DNA from: Citrus sinensis
Taxonomy: Eukaryota > Streptophyta > Magnoliopsida > Sapindales > Rutaceae
Assembly: GCF_022201045.2 (NCBI RefSeq)
Contig: NC_068557.1
Location: 28,497,501-28,561,500, forward strand
DNA length: 64,000 nucleotides
Direction: 5' to 3'
A program made the translations under genes and the position numbers. The notes beneath the pieces were generated by a model that was given only the letters and a program-made list of their open reading frames with translations, searched no databases and was not told the origin of the DNA. Shown piece after piece: positions 13,263-24,483 of the stretch. How positions within the stretch are numbered: position 1 is the stretch's first letter; every line of letters begins with the position of its first letter.

Positions 13263-15888
13263 TCAAAACCTGTTACTATAGGGTGTTCCATACACAATAA
13301 GGTAAGGCACGGTTCGCACAACAGTGTCAATTGGTATGGCAAAATTCACACCGGAGGATAACCCTGTCCCTGCAGAATGATATGCATACAGGAAGCAAAA
13401 TGAATACTTGAACTGAAGTGTAATAAACACTATGATTGAAAATGAGACAATGTCAAGGATTACAAAGCTGGAAATGTTGAACATCCCTACACCAAAAACA
13501 AGTCCATTACCTTTGCGGGTAAAAGTTGCTGTGTTAACTCCTATAACATGGCCAAATGAATTCATTAGTGGCCCACCCGAATTCCCTGTACAGATTCATA
13601 AGAGCCAAATAGATTCAAGATGATATCACGAAAAGAGAAGAAAAAGACATGCACAGACACAATATCAACAGGTTTGCACAAAAGCAATTGCTTGTTGAAT
13701 CGAATATTTATATTTTCACCTGAATTAATAGCAGCATCTGTTTGGATAGCTCCTCGAATGGCTCTTCCATTTGGTGATGGTATCTCCCTGCCAAGTCCAC
13801 TGACAACCTGTTTTGTTCAGATTAATTAGTGTATATAGGCAACAATTTTAGCTGGTATGTCATTTTGTTACCATTAGCAAAACCAGAAGTCCAGAAGCAA
13901 GAAATATTCTCTTCTGATTTTCTATATCAGCATCGACAAATGATAAGATAATTACTAAATTACTTGGACAGGAACTGCATGCTGTTGAATGAGCACTCAA
14001 ATACTCCGGAACATTATTGCAGAGCTATTATGGAAATCAATTATGTCTGCAGAGACTTACAAACAGTGAAGGGGCTTTCTTCTAATAATAATCCACATAA
14101 CAGTAAAATTATTGAAAGGTTACCCCTGTCGTAAGTGTGTCTTCAAATCCATAAGGATTCCCAATTGCAAAGCAACTCTGACCTACACGTAAATCATGCG
14201 ATGTACCCAGAACGACCGGCTTCAATTCAAATCCTTCAACATCTACCTACACAGGATATCACATCGAGCATTTCCAAACAGTTAAACAATGAAAAATCGA
14301 GGAGCACCCAAATTTATGTGAAATTAACCTAATATTCTACATTTGCCAATACTAAATGTTCTTTCATCTACTAAAAGGGGGAAAAAAATATGCATCTTGG
14401 ATCTAGTTTCTATTTGAAATCTGTTTATCCAAATAATGAGATCACATATCTTCCTAATGCTAATGGTCTTATGCTGATGAAATTAGAATTGTGCTCTGAA
14501 TGCATAAGTAGAGTCCAAAACAAAGTTTAAATAATAATAATAATAATAATTTAAATTAAAAAAAAAAAAAAACTCCTTGGATACCTTCAGAACAGCTAAA
14601 TCATAAGCTGGATCACAACCAACCATCTTGCCCTCCCTATAAAAGCCATTGCCTTTGGCATCAAATAGAGAAACCTATCCCAAATAAAAAGGCAAGAAGT
14701 ATCAGTATTGTCAAATGGCTAACCAGAAAGAAGAAATGCAGTAACAGTCAAAGGGAAAATAAAGTTACGAAACCTTACAGCGATGCAACCCACTTGTATC
14801 TGTGGCCAATTTGGCTACAACATGATAATTAGTGACCTGTCATACACAAGAAAAGGAACCTCGTACATCAGTTCTAATCTGATAATGCACTCGGATAGGC
14901 ATTAACCACCATCTTCCGCAAATATATATTATAACGTATATAGAGGCAGGTACCTTTACACCAGTAAGAAATAATGATCGTTGGAACATTGTTATGAGAA
15001 TTACTTTATTAGTATGTTTTTCACTTTTTCACATAGATCAAAGCCTTTAACATATCTGCTTTTCTTTAGCGAGTGCATAAATGGGTTTGAACGTGATGAT
15101 TACCTAAAGATGTCGCGCAACTTTGATGAAACCCACTTATGCACTCGCTAAAGAAAAGCATAAAATAAAATGCACATCCCCTTCCGCTCAGTTAAGTAGC
15201 TTTTCTCCTGTAAATTACTTCTCGGACTGAATAAGTAAAGTCATAAGATTACTGACAGAATGAATTATTAGCAAACCAAATGAACTATCATGCATATACT
15301 TGCTGCAAAATGCAATTAAAACAAAGTTAACAAAGAAGAAAGGAAAGGGGTACGTACGATGTGACCAAATTTATCCCAAACAAAGCCAGAACCCGTGCCT
15401 TCAACTTTTGCATATTCACCATCAACAAGCATCAATTCACTAGAAGTGCTCTTTGGGTTTTTAGACAATTCAAGGTCTTGAATAGAAACAACCGATGGTG
15501 AAGTTTCCTACAACATTTAGTACAAGAAAAATGTCAGCACTACAGGTAGCACATTAAAAACCAAGAATTCAACAACGAATTTCAACTTACTTAAAGGAGG
15601 CAAACCCAAAAAAAAAAAAATGAAAAAAAGTTGTAGGACCTGGAAGAGTTGTACAACTCTATCTTCTTCTAACTGAAGTTCATCTTTCTGTTGGAGGGCA
15701 ATAGCAGAGCGGAATGAAGGCAATGTTGAGCTTGGACTGCAGAAATTGACTAGAACAGAAGACAGTATAACGCTTGAACCAAAACCTATTGAACTTCTTC
15801 TTGTAATATCAAGGCTCTTAGTCTTATTTACATCAGTTGAAGCAGTTGAAACTGGAAGTGTTTGAAGCGAACTCAGTAGCGCCTTCAT
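13263..15888 (-). CDS. DEG5: Protease Do-like 5, thylakoid lumen serine protease
   Basis: Eight exons on the minus strand: 15888-15640, 15507-15358, 14836-14774, 14674-14585, 14246-14124, 13807-13720, 13585-13511 and 13369-13263, all GT-AG, totalling 945 bases and 314 residues; Arabidopsis DEG5 is of similar length. The N-terminus is a bipartite transit peptide: a Ser/Thr-rich stroma-targeting part, then a twin-arginine motif ([10 protein letters not shown]) with a hydrophobic stretch and an AIA cleavage-type end, typical of Tat import into the lumen. The trypsin triad is complete: His in VTNYHVVA, Asp in AYDLAVLKV and Ser in GNSGGPL. The protein ends soon after the protease domain with no PDZ domain, which distinguishes DEG5 from DEG1 and DEG8. 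DEG5 works with DEG8 in a lumenal complex that degrades damaged photosystem II D1 protein (family knowledge). Confidence 0.95.
15058..15159. repeat. Near-perfect hairpin in DEG5 intron 2
   Basis: A left arm at 15058-15088 and a right arm at 15129-15159 (31 bases each) are reverse complements with one mismatch, separated by a 40-base loop. The whole is within the DEG5 intron between the exons ending at 15358 and starting at 14836. It could be a small fold-back MITE or an RNA hairpin; no target-site duplication is evident. Confidence 0.9.
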
Positions 15889-16138
15889 TTCAGTTTAGGG
15901 GAGGCTTAACGTATCAGGAATCCAAAATGGTACTAGTTCGTTTTGACGGACGGATAATGTGACTGTCTACGTGGCTTAATTGTAAATTCTTTAGGCTATT
16001 TTATTATTTCAAAAAATTGCTATCTTTGGTTGACCTTCCACAATTTCTCAACTGAGGACATATTTTGTTAATTCTGTAGCAAATAGGTCCCTGAACGAAC
16101 GCAACCCTTTTCACAGTCGTGAAGTATCCATTTTCTAT

Positions 16139-16564
16139 TAGGGATGGCAAAACTCCGGTTTGGGTCCGGATATTACAATGACCGGACTTTTATTTGGATA
16201 TAATCAGTCCGGGTTCAGGTCGGGTTTTAATCTAGATATTTAAATTTTATATTTTTTAATATTATGTGTATATATTTTTTTATTTTTTGGTAATTTTATA
16301 AGTTTTAAATTTATTTCAATAAAATTTGATATGAAAATATAAACTTTAAGTGTTTACAATTTTATATATGTATAATAAATGAGCCAAATATAAATATTTA
16401 AAATAATATATGTTTTATAATTTTTTTTAATAAAATTCGGGTTTTAAGTTTATCAAGTGATGCTCAAGACCGACCCACCTTCATACCTAAACCAAATAAT
16501 ACCCAACTCACAACACCCGAATACGGTTCAGATCCAAACCGAGCGGGTATTTTTACCACCTCTA
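16139..16564. mobile_element. Non-autonomous hAT-type MITE
   Basis: A 426-bp AT-rich element. Ends are imperfect inverted repeats: TAGGGATGGCAAAACT at the left and the complement of TTTTTACCACCTCTA at the right. Just inside, CGGTTTGGGTCCGGAT at the left matches the complement of GATCCAAACCG at the right. It is flanked by an 8-bp target-site duplication with one mismatch (TTTTCTAT at 16131-16138, TTTCCTAT at 16565-16572), the length used by hAT transposons. It has no coding capacity. Confidence 0.75.
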
Positions 16565-17506
16565 TTTCCTATATATATAAATGGATAACCTATGCTATGC
16601 TCAAATTGCAAAAAACATCATATTTCCGGAAAGATCTTTATTGTTACACGTAGCTCCAAAATATCTAAACAATTCATTGACATGTCAAACTGTTCGAAGA
16701 TTTACATATGACATGACGTTTATAAATTTAAAAATTGTGACACATCATAATTTTTTCATTCCAAAACAAAATTATATGAAAGTGGTGTACTAATTATTTT
16801 AGACCATACGATATTATATGAACTTATAAATGTTTTCAAGAAAAAAAATTCAATATTAACAAAAGAAATTTTCTGCACCAATTTTTCAAGTTGATTTCAA
16901 GAATAAGTAGTTTCTTGTACTTTCTAAGAAGCTAATATATGTTTACCCTATTTCTTCTTTATTAATTGTGTAAACCTTTCATCTTAAGAAAAATAGTTAT
17001 AAAATTCACATTGCTTTTAGTAATTTCAAATATTGTTGGTATAATAATGCTGTTAGTAATAGAAATAAAATCCTCCACTCATACACATAAATTAGAATAA
17101 CGAGTTGCAAATACGACAGAACTAAAACATCATTTAAAACGTGATGAAACTGAAAACCTTAGTTTGATTGCAATAATTTAAACCTCTAATTTGTTGTAGT
17201 GATATCATTATTCATTAGTTAATGAATATTTTACATGATATTTGTAATATAAGTCATGCTATTGACTTGAAATTTTTTTCTGCATGATAAGAGCCTCAGC
17301 GTTTTTGCCACACTAGCTAGTTTCATTCCGTTAGGTACAGCTCAACCACAATATGACGTTAAGAATTATAATTATTGTAATCATGTCTATTAATCGTTCG
17401 ACTATATATTATAATTGTTTTTCTTGAATCATGATAGCAACATAGAGAGCTACAAATAATGTAACTTGATCTGACATCTCCAACAACTGTTGCGATGAAT
17501 TGATTT

Positions 17507-17817
17507 TTTTTTTTTGATTACATGAGATTATTGCTCAAATTACAACTCATATTACATGAGAATATAACTGATATTTACAAATCAGACTATAACTGGGACC
17601 AACATACATCAATACTAATGGAGCGCTGCCCAGATTTTAACCCTCTCAAATATTCGAGGGATGTCTACTCCTCACACTTGGGTAAGGAAGCAGACTGCCT
17701 TCACTCAAATTTACTTGAGAAAGGAAGACCCCCACAATGCATTGTGGGGGTTCGAACTGCTGCTCTCCAACTTGGAGAGCAGCAGCTCTCACCACTCGGC
17801 CAAAGGCCGAGTGGCTA
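17507..17817 (-). mobile_element. tRNA-derived SINE, full length
   Basis: Oriented on the minus strand: the tRNA-like head is near 17815 and the poly-A tail is seen as a T run at about 17504-17516. On the minus strand the head has an A-box-like TGGCCGAGTGG and a B-box-like AGTTCGAACCC, as in serine/leucine-type tRNA. A 14-bp perfect target-site duplication (CGATGAATTGATTT at 17493-17506 and 17818-17831) brackets it, proving retroposition. The head is unusually rich in perfect hairpins (see findings). A 103-residue ORF on the plus strand across it is a chance frame. Shorter relatives lie at 23376-23540 and around 45-46 kb. Confidence 0.9.
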
Positions 17818-19123
17818 CGATGAATTGATTTAAGAATAAGGTAACTGAGAAAATAAAACCATATTTGTAAGAAACCCTTAAATTATTGATAATGATTATA
17901 TAATTAACAGTCTAAACACGTATTACTACTAAATTAATCATATGCTTGAACAATCGTATTTGTTTGCATCATACACTCAATATCGTGATGTCACTACCAT
18001 AAATATAATCGATGCAGAATCTGAACTTCAAGTTAATGTCACAATAAAAATTAAAATAATAATAATAATAATAGGATAATACTAAGTTCAATAATGCTAT
18101 AACTCTTACTTCAAAAATTAGGTTATGCATAAAATCAAGTTTTTATTTTTATGGTTAAGGTTTTTTACATTTTTTTTCCATAATTATACATAATTCGAAC
18201 TAGTACATAATACAAAAATTTTGATATAAGTTAATGGGTTCATACTTCTACATGTGGAAGATGATATAATTCTTTATTTCGTACCAATTTTATAATAATT
18301 ATATGAAACATACAGCGAATCTATCAAAGCTCTGCCGATGATGTATCAGCCAACTATTATCACTTTTTTTTTTTTTTTTCTTAAGAGTTTAGATAGTAAT
18401 CGACCGACTCCAATCAATAGCTTTAATAGTCCGAATGAAGTTACCCTAAGGAACCAACTGTACACTTTTAATTGGGGATTTTCATCCATGCTTATCCATT
18501 TTGTACCAAACAAATTTATTAGATTAAAAAGATTACAAATATGTTATTAGAAAGTTCCGGTATAATTTTTCAAATAGAGCTTATTAAAAATTATAAAATT
18601 ATTTTAGTAGATTAATTTCTTTAAAGTCATGTTATAACAAAATGAGATAAGATTATGAAATAAATAAAGAATATGTTAGAATATTTAACTTAAAAAAAAA
18701 AAAAAATGCTATTTGCAAATGACATTTGGATACAAAATTATACATAATAAATAGAATGTGGACATTTATAGATAAAGACCAAGCTAATAAAGTGATTGAT
18801 TTTATTTTGTAATGATATATTTTTTTGTCTTTAATAGTCATGTGCAATTTTATGTGTAATGCAAATGGTATTAAGTTTATTTTGTAACTTAATTAGTTAA
18901 TCTCAAAAAATTTTATTCAAACTGCAAAAAAAAAACAACACAAGAAGGTTTTACAAAATTTTTAAAATAAAATAAATAATTTTTAGGTCATATTAAGCGT
19001 ACACCTAAGTCATCACACCATCTCCAAAATGAAAAGCTACAATCCAAGCATTGCGAGATCCAAATTCTTGACTTAACAGAAGTCATTACCAAGTAATAAA
19101 AATGTCTTTTTGTTGTCGTTGTT

Positions 19124-19180
19124 GGGGGGAGGGGGGGGGGGGGGGGGGGGGGTGGGTGTGGTGGAGGAGGTGGGGGCGGC
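19124..19180. repeat. G-rich tract
   Basis: Six G, one A, then 22 G on the plus strand, followed by G-rich GGTGGGTGTGG-type sequence. It lies about 120 bases beyond the stop codon of the DUF4408/DUF761 gene, so poly-C in that transcript if its 3' end reaches this far. It has strong potential to form G-quadruplexes. Confidence 0.9.
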
Positions 19181-19302
19181 CCGAAAATGGGAACATAATT
19201 GACAAAGACAGGTAAAATCCCTAAGCAAAAGTCCAAAGTGGACGATCTCAGAGGGAGTTACAAAGTGGAAGACCAGACAGAAAAGAAACAAAAAAAAAGG
19301 GT

Positions 19303-20103
19303 CTAAATTTCATGGAACTTTCCAGCTCTTTGAAGCCTAATTTGTCTGTTGAACTTCTGAATAAACTCCTCAACTCTTCGGTTTAGTTCTTCGTTCGACA
19401 TAGAAGAGAACTCATTCTCTTCTTGGCAGCTGTCTGCCGCTGCCGGCTCTTCTCTAACTTCAGTCTCCGACCTACGTAAAATGTAATTAGTACTGTTCTT
19501 GCTCTCATCAATCAGCACGGATCTTTTTGTTTTATTGTCAGACTTGGTACGGCGATATGTCCTTGCTTCCACCGGCTTCTCTTGGAAGCTTTCATTAGGA
19601 TTTCCGAATGTTTTGTCGGTTACAACTTGGGGGGGTTTATAATCGTTTTCTTGGAGTTTTTCTTTTTGATCACTAACAACAATGACTTCTTTTTTAACCT
19701 CGGGCGAGTCCTCGGCCGGAGCCTCCTCTTTTCTGGGATTAATAATATTTTTACTGGAAGAGATGTACTGATATTGAGAAACAAATGAGGAAACACTACT
19801 TCTTGCTTGGCTATGCATCACATACTCCTCATAAACATCATTTTTATTTCCTTCGGATGAAGAAAATGCGCCGTAATCGGCAGCAATGATGAGAATGAGA
19901 GTGTTGGAGATGAAAAACCAAAATTTGTTGTTGTACAAAAATGTGGAGGGAGAAAGGTTGAAGATATAAAAGATGGAGATATAGACAAAGATGGAACAGA
20001 GAAACACTACGAAAGAATAAAGCCGTTGAGGGTTTTCTCTAGATTTTAAATTAGCCTTGAGAGGAATTTGCTCTAGATCATAATATGATGGTGGCTTGGC
20101 CAT
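19303..20103 (-). CDS. DUF4408/DUF761 membrane protein
   Basis: A single exon of 266 residues. Two hydrophobic segments lie near the N-terminus (about residues 29-49 and 62-76), separated by a short loop, as in the DUF4408 domain. A long charged, low-complexity middle follows, rich in Glu, Lys and Ser. The C-terminus carries the DUF761 signature (MSNEELNRRVEEFIQKFNRQ, ending soon after in IRLQ). This combination defines a plant-specific family once called cotton fibre expressed proteins; the molecular function is unknown. The gene stands alone in a repeat-rich stretch. A TATA-like box lies about 105 bases upstream of the ATG. Confidence 0.88.
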   Translation of the reverse strand: MAKPPSYYDLEQIPLKANLKSRENPQRLYSFVVFLCSIFVYISIFYIFNLSPSTFLYNNKFWFFISNTLILIIAADYGAFSSSEGNKNDVYEEYVMHSQARSSVSSFVSQYQYISSSKNIINPRKEEAPAEDSPEVKKEVIVVSDQKEKLQENDYKPPQVVTDKTFGNPNESFQEKPVEARTYRRTKSDNKTKRSVLIDESKNSTNYILRRSETEVREEPAAADSCQEENEFSSMSNEELNRRVEEFIQKFNRQIRLQRAGKFHEI

Positions 20104-20207
20104 GTCTAGACTCTAGATGAAGAGGCAGAATAGGATAAGCTATAACAATGAGTTGAGTTGTGAGCTTGCGGTTGTGGGGTAAGAGAAATTTATTAGCGTA
20201 GTTTGGT

Positions 20208-20216
20208 CTTTATATA
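20208..20216 (-). promoter_or_regulatory. TATA box of the DUF4408/DUF761 gene
   Basis: TATATAAAG on the minus strand, about 105 bases before the ATG at 20103, which leaves room for a leader of roughly 75 bases. Position and sequence fit a plant core promoter. Confidence 0.6.
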
Positions 20217-20658
20217 GTGTAGTTGGTCGTGAAGTTCCCATGACTTATGAACAGGGCTTGCTATGGTAATCAAGGTGGCAAATAATTGAACCTTTGCAAT
20301 CACCAGTTGCTCCTAGCTTTTCTACGTATTTACTTGCTTGTCCTGCCACCTTCGAGGCATTGATTAAATGATAAGCACAACAATGATTAGCACACTTGTT
20401 TAACTAGAAATTCAAAACTTGAGTTAATAATTTGTTTGAATTGCATATATATATATATATATATACAAGTTATAATAAAATACTTGGGAGAAAGTTACAC
20501 TAAATAAGTTAAATTCACTAATATTTTATATGTATTTATTTTTATTAAGATTAGTCTTATTGAAAACCTCAATAAAAAAGATTTATATTAAAATTTCTTA
20601 TGAATGAAAATTAAACCTCAATGAACATAAATACAGAAGAATTATAGAAATGTTATAA

Positions 20659-20791
20659 TCTGAAATTTTAAAGTGCGGAAAAGTTAAAACTTAAAACGCA
20701 TAAACCGTGCGGTTTAAGTACTTTAAGTTTTAAGCCTTTAAAATCTCATGATTTTAAAATTTTTCATGACTTTTTTCGTACTTTAAAATCT
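20659..20791. repeat. Palindromic fold-back repeat, copy A
   Basis: A 130-bp AT-rich repeat with inverted ends (GAAATTTTAAAGTGC at the left against GTACTTTAAAATC at the right) and a central palindrome TAAACCGTGCGGTTTA (20701-20716). It is followed by a TA microsatellite. A homologous copy in the same orientation lies at 22826-22954. Confidence 0.75.
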
Positions 20792-22825
20792 AAAAAAAAA
20801 AATTTATATATATATATATATGAAGAGAGGTAAGAATTAACTTTTATTTTTAAAACATTGAAACTGCAACAATATTTTCTTTTTCATTCCTTTAATGTGC
20901 CAATATAGTTAAAACTTTATACTAGCACAGGCTTTTTGTCTTTTTTTCCCCCTTTTGTCTAGAAACCTCTAAAATGTGTTATTAATGCCCATTAAAATGT
21001 AATTCGGTAGTCAATTTACCAATTGCCAAAGTTATTATAAAACGACATCAGGAGTACAAGTGGCAATTCTCGGCTTGACCGAACATATCTTGTTTGCCGT
21101 TACACGGATCTGTCCATCGGTACACAGTGCCACCAACCACCCATACCAAAATACAGAGGTCGTACATGTCTTTTCTACGAATGATTGATTCCACGTGTCA
21201 TTATCGCAGCCCCCAGCCCCTCACCACATAATTCAAAGGCCGGTGATCTTACTGTCCCTAAGATCCGCGTAACACATCTACATAATTCCTCATGTTTGAT
21301 TGATTAATGATTACACATTGAAAGCAGCTGTCTGTGTGAAATGTCAATGTGTATCAAAATTAAAAAAAAAAAAAAAAAAAGTTTGCTTGATAGATTTCAT
21401 AGCCTTCCTGATCTTAAGCACATCATTGAATTTTGCGGGGTGTGGACCCCTTCGTCTTTTAATGTAAAATTATCATGATCTTACACCTGTTCGATAAAAT
21501 TTTCAGCGGCCGATGTTGGGTCCAACTCATTTGGATGTTTGCCACGTGTAGAGCCATTGATTGATTAAAGAAGTTGACACACGAGATTGTGAAATCACCG
21601 TCTCATCTCATAGTCTCCACAAACAATGATTACAATAATGAATATTTTTGGTACTTAAAACAACACATCACCATGCCCAGAATGTCAGGATTTGTAATAT
21701 TTGGTTACTTGGTTTTTTTTGTTGGCTTGTTGTAATAAAATATGATTAGGGTTTAGGCCTTAGGGGGGAGCAAAGGCTCGTGGAATGAAAGATTGAGGGA
21801 TAATTTGTACATTAGTGATTGGTCAATGGGTTATCTTCCTTGCGTGATGAAATCGACTTAAAGATTTAATCAAGTCATTAATCATGTTTAAGCAATTGAG
21901 TTTTGTGGTAACGAGAGGAACACTCCAAAGACGGCAGGACAAAAGCATGAGTTTCGTGTGTTCGTTTATGTCTATATTGCGGGAAAAGCAAATTAAAGCT
22001 ACACCCTCATGATTTTAGAAAATGATCATAGGGATCTCTAAATTCTAAATCAAAGATATTGATATTTTTGTTAACTATAATATTTTTATAAATTTATTTT
22101 AATATTATGCTTCCATTTATTATAAAATTTAGTTTAATATAATGTAAGATTGTAAAGTATAAAAATATTTTTTAAAAAAATATTGAAATTATTTTAATAT
22201 GTATATATTGTTACATTTGTTTTTATATTTTATTTCTATTTATTATAAAAAAAAAATTGAAGTCAATTTTTTTTGGAATTAATAGAGAGAAAGAGTGTAA
22301 TAAAAAAAAAAAAAAAAGGATGTAGTATCTTTTATTAAAAACTTAAAAGTTAAAAGTCTACATAACCATTTCTCAAAATTTTGGGGTGTAAATTACTTTC
22401 TCCCTTATATTATTAATCTTCACGGAAGCAATGGCTTGATTTATGGCGCAGCTTTTTCCATTTACGACTTTGATTAATTTATTAATCTTTGTATCATTTT
22501 CGGTGTATATAATAATAAAACTAAAGACAGATTTGAACAAGCATAATGATAATAACGCGTTTGAATGAAGCGGGGTTTAATTCTTTGTCTGCGCTAAAGA
22601 CCAAGTCAATTGCACTATTTGTCAAATGTGATCGTCATATCATACTTTGTCATCACCTGATTAGTGAAAAAAATGATTATACAATAATATGGAGGTATGA
22701 AGATAATTGTTTTTATGATAAACCAACATGTTAGGGTTGAAAGTTCTAGAATCTCCCAATAATCTTGTCAATACTTACAAGGTGCCATAACTAAAAATTA
22801 GAGTGAGTATATATATATATTTCGA

Positions 22826-22954
22826 TTCGAAATTTTAAAGTATAGAAAAATTTAAAAAAATACATAAACAGTACAATTTAAACATTTTAAGTTTTAAACT
22901 TTTAAAACTCAACGATTTTAAAATTTTTCCAGACTTTTTCTGCACTTTAAGATT
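22826..22954. repeat. Palindromic fold-back repeat, copy B
   Basis: Homologous along its length to copy A at 20659-20791, with a diverged central core at 22865-22880. It is flanked by TA-repeat runs on both sides (about 22808-22820 and 22953-22975), which resembles insertion into or mobilisation of a TA microsatellite. Confidence 0.75.
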
Positions 22955-22976
22955 ATATATATATATATATATATAA

Positions 22977-24470
22977 GGGCAGATCAGCAATCTCTTAAAA
23001 AATACTTTCAATTTTATACTTATTAATATCCATTAAATTTTGATTGAATTAATAGATGAAATTTATTAAAATTTAATATTTAAAAAATTTAATATTTTCT
23101 CTCTTGATATAGGCTCCATCCTAAATCTTTTTCACTTTTATTTTATTTTTTTGGTCTCTCTATCGCTCTCTCTTTTCTTCTCTTCTCGTTTGCCTTTTTT
23201 TTTCCTAGCCAAAAAGTTATTTTCTCTCTCCAAATTCATGTCACAACTCTTTATTTCATCTATTTCCTTTCTCTCACTGAAATCTTTGAAATTAAAATTA
23301 AAGTGAAAATTATAAACTTGCCAAGCCCAAGCGTTTTGAGCTCGAGCTCCTCCTTTCTCTCTCTTCGTTTCTTTTTTTTTTTTAATATTGATTACACATC
23401 AGATTACTGTATTACACAGATATTTACAACAACTGCTATTATAACAGATATATTACATTGATATTTACAATCAGATATACATAATTGAGACTTATATTAT
23501 TACATTAAATTTTATAAAATACATACTCAGACAAATAATCCTTCGTTTCTTTTACTAGAACGTGAACAGACTCTGCTATTGTAGCTAAAGCTTTTGTTGA
23601 TGGTTACCGTAATGTAGCTTTTGCTTTTTTTTAATTTACTTGTTATTGAGTGAGACGAAACTCGGAGAGAGGATATGTATTTGTGGAGGAGCTGCTGGGT
23701 CCCGGGAAGTGGGGACGGTGGCCCACATCTGTTTCTTCTTTGAGCTACACTTATTTACAGGAGTGGGGACGAGTGCTCCTCCTCTCTTTTGTGTCATGCC
23801 GCGATTCCATTTCTCATAATTTGGGGTTTGGATTCTGTTTAATGATGAATTGAATAACAATTAACATCGGCTTTAACGACGCGTGTAAAAATCATGAGCA
23901 GCCTGTGATACTGTTGCTGTGACATCATCCGTGTGATGAATTCTTCATTTCATTGCCACCCACCATTACCATTCCATCCACTAATAGATTTTGCTATTAA
24001 TTACCTGATAGTAATGTGATTGTTAATATACAAGCATAATCACAAGATCTTCTTGTTAACTTGTGCGTTTGATGAATGTTTCTGTGGGGACCAGTTCCAA
24101 TGGTTAAAATTGATCATTTTGTGCTTTCAATGGTATGCGGGGAGAGAAAATAAATGAAATAAGGACTTGTGAGATGAATTTGGAGAGAGTAAAGAAATTT
24201 TTAGCTGAGGAAAAAAGTGTAAATAAAAAGTCAAGATTAAAAAATAAGATTATAAGAGAATAGAATAGAGACGGAGAGAGAACACATGCAAAAAAGAGAG
24301 AAAATATAAGAGGGAGAAAAATTCAGGACATAGTCTACACGAAAAGAGAATATATTAAAAGTTCTTGAATATCTAACTTTAATGAATTTTGTCCATTGAT
24401 TTAATTCAAATCTAATGGATATTAATAAGAGCAAAATTGAAGATATTTTTAGAGGGGTTGCTGATCCGTT
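22977..24470. mobile_element. Non-autonomous element with long inverted repeats
   Basis: The left arm (about 22977-23285) and right arm (about 24120-24470) are diverged reverse complements over some 300 bases: GATCAGCAA ends, then shared TTATTAATATCCATTA, CTCTCTCCAAATTCAT and TTATTTCAT blocks in the same order. There is no transposase. The centre holds a truncated SINE and a GC-richer stretch (about 23640-23880) of unknown origin. No clear target-site duplication was found, so the outer limits and superfamily (Mutator-like is my guess) are uncertain. Confidence 0.6.
23376..23540 (-). mobile_element. 5'-truncated SINE copy
   Basis: Minus-strand orientation with the poly-A tail seen as T at 23371-23382. 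The body resembles the 3' part of the SINE at 17507-17817 (GATTACA... GATATTTACAA blocks), but the tRNA-like head is absent. A 13-bp target-site duplication CTTCGTTTCTTTT at 23363-23375 and 23541-23553 supports insertion as a truncated copy inside the surrounding long-inverted-repeat element. Confidence 0.75.
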
Positions 24471-24483
24471 GTTTGTGTGTATG

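Larger units (their letters stand above)
15889..19302. other. Repeat-rich intergenic region between DEG5 and the DUF4408/DUF761 gene
   Basis: Begins with the DEG5 promoter side. Contains an hAT-type MITE (16139-16564), a SINE (17507-17817), a short ATA microsatellite (about 18048-18074) and a G-rich tract (19124-19180), all listed separately. The remainder is AT-rich, with only short ORFs that resemble no protein. Confidence 0.6.

Noticed and set aside
17522-17833. 103-residue ORF on the plus strand
   Set aside because: It lies across a SINE bounded by a 14-bp target-site duplication; the apparent protein is the hairpin-rich tRNA-like head read antisense.
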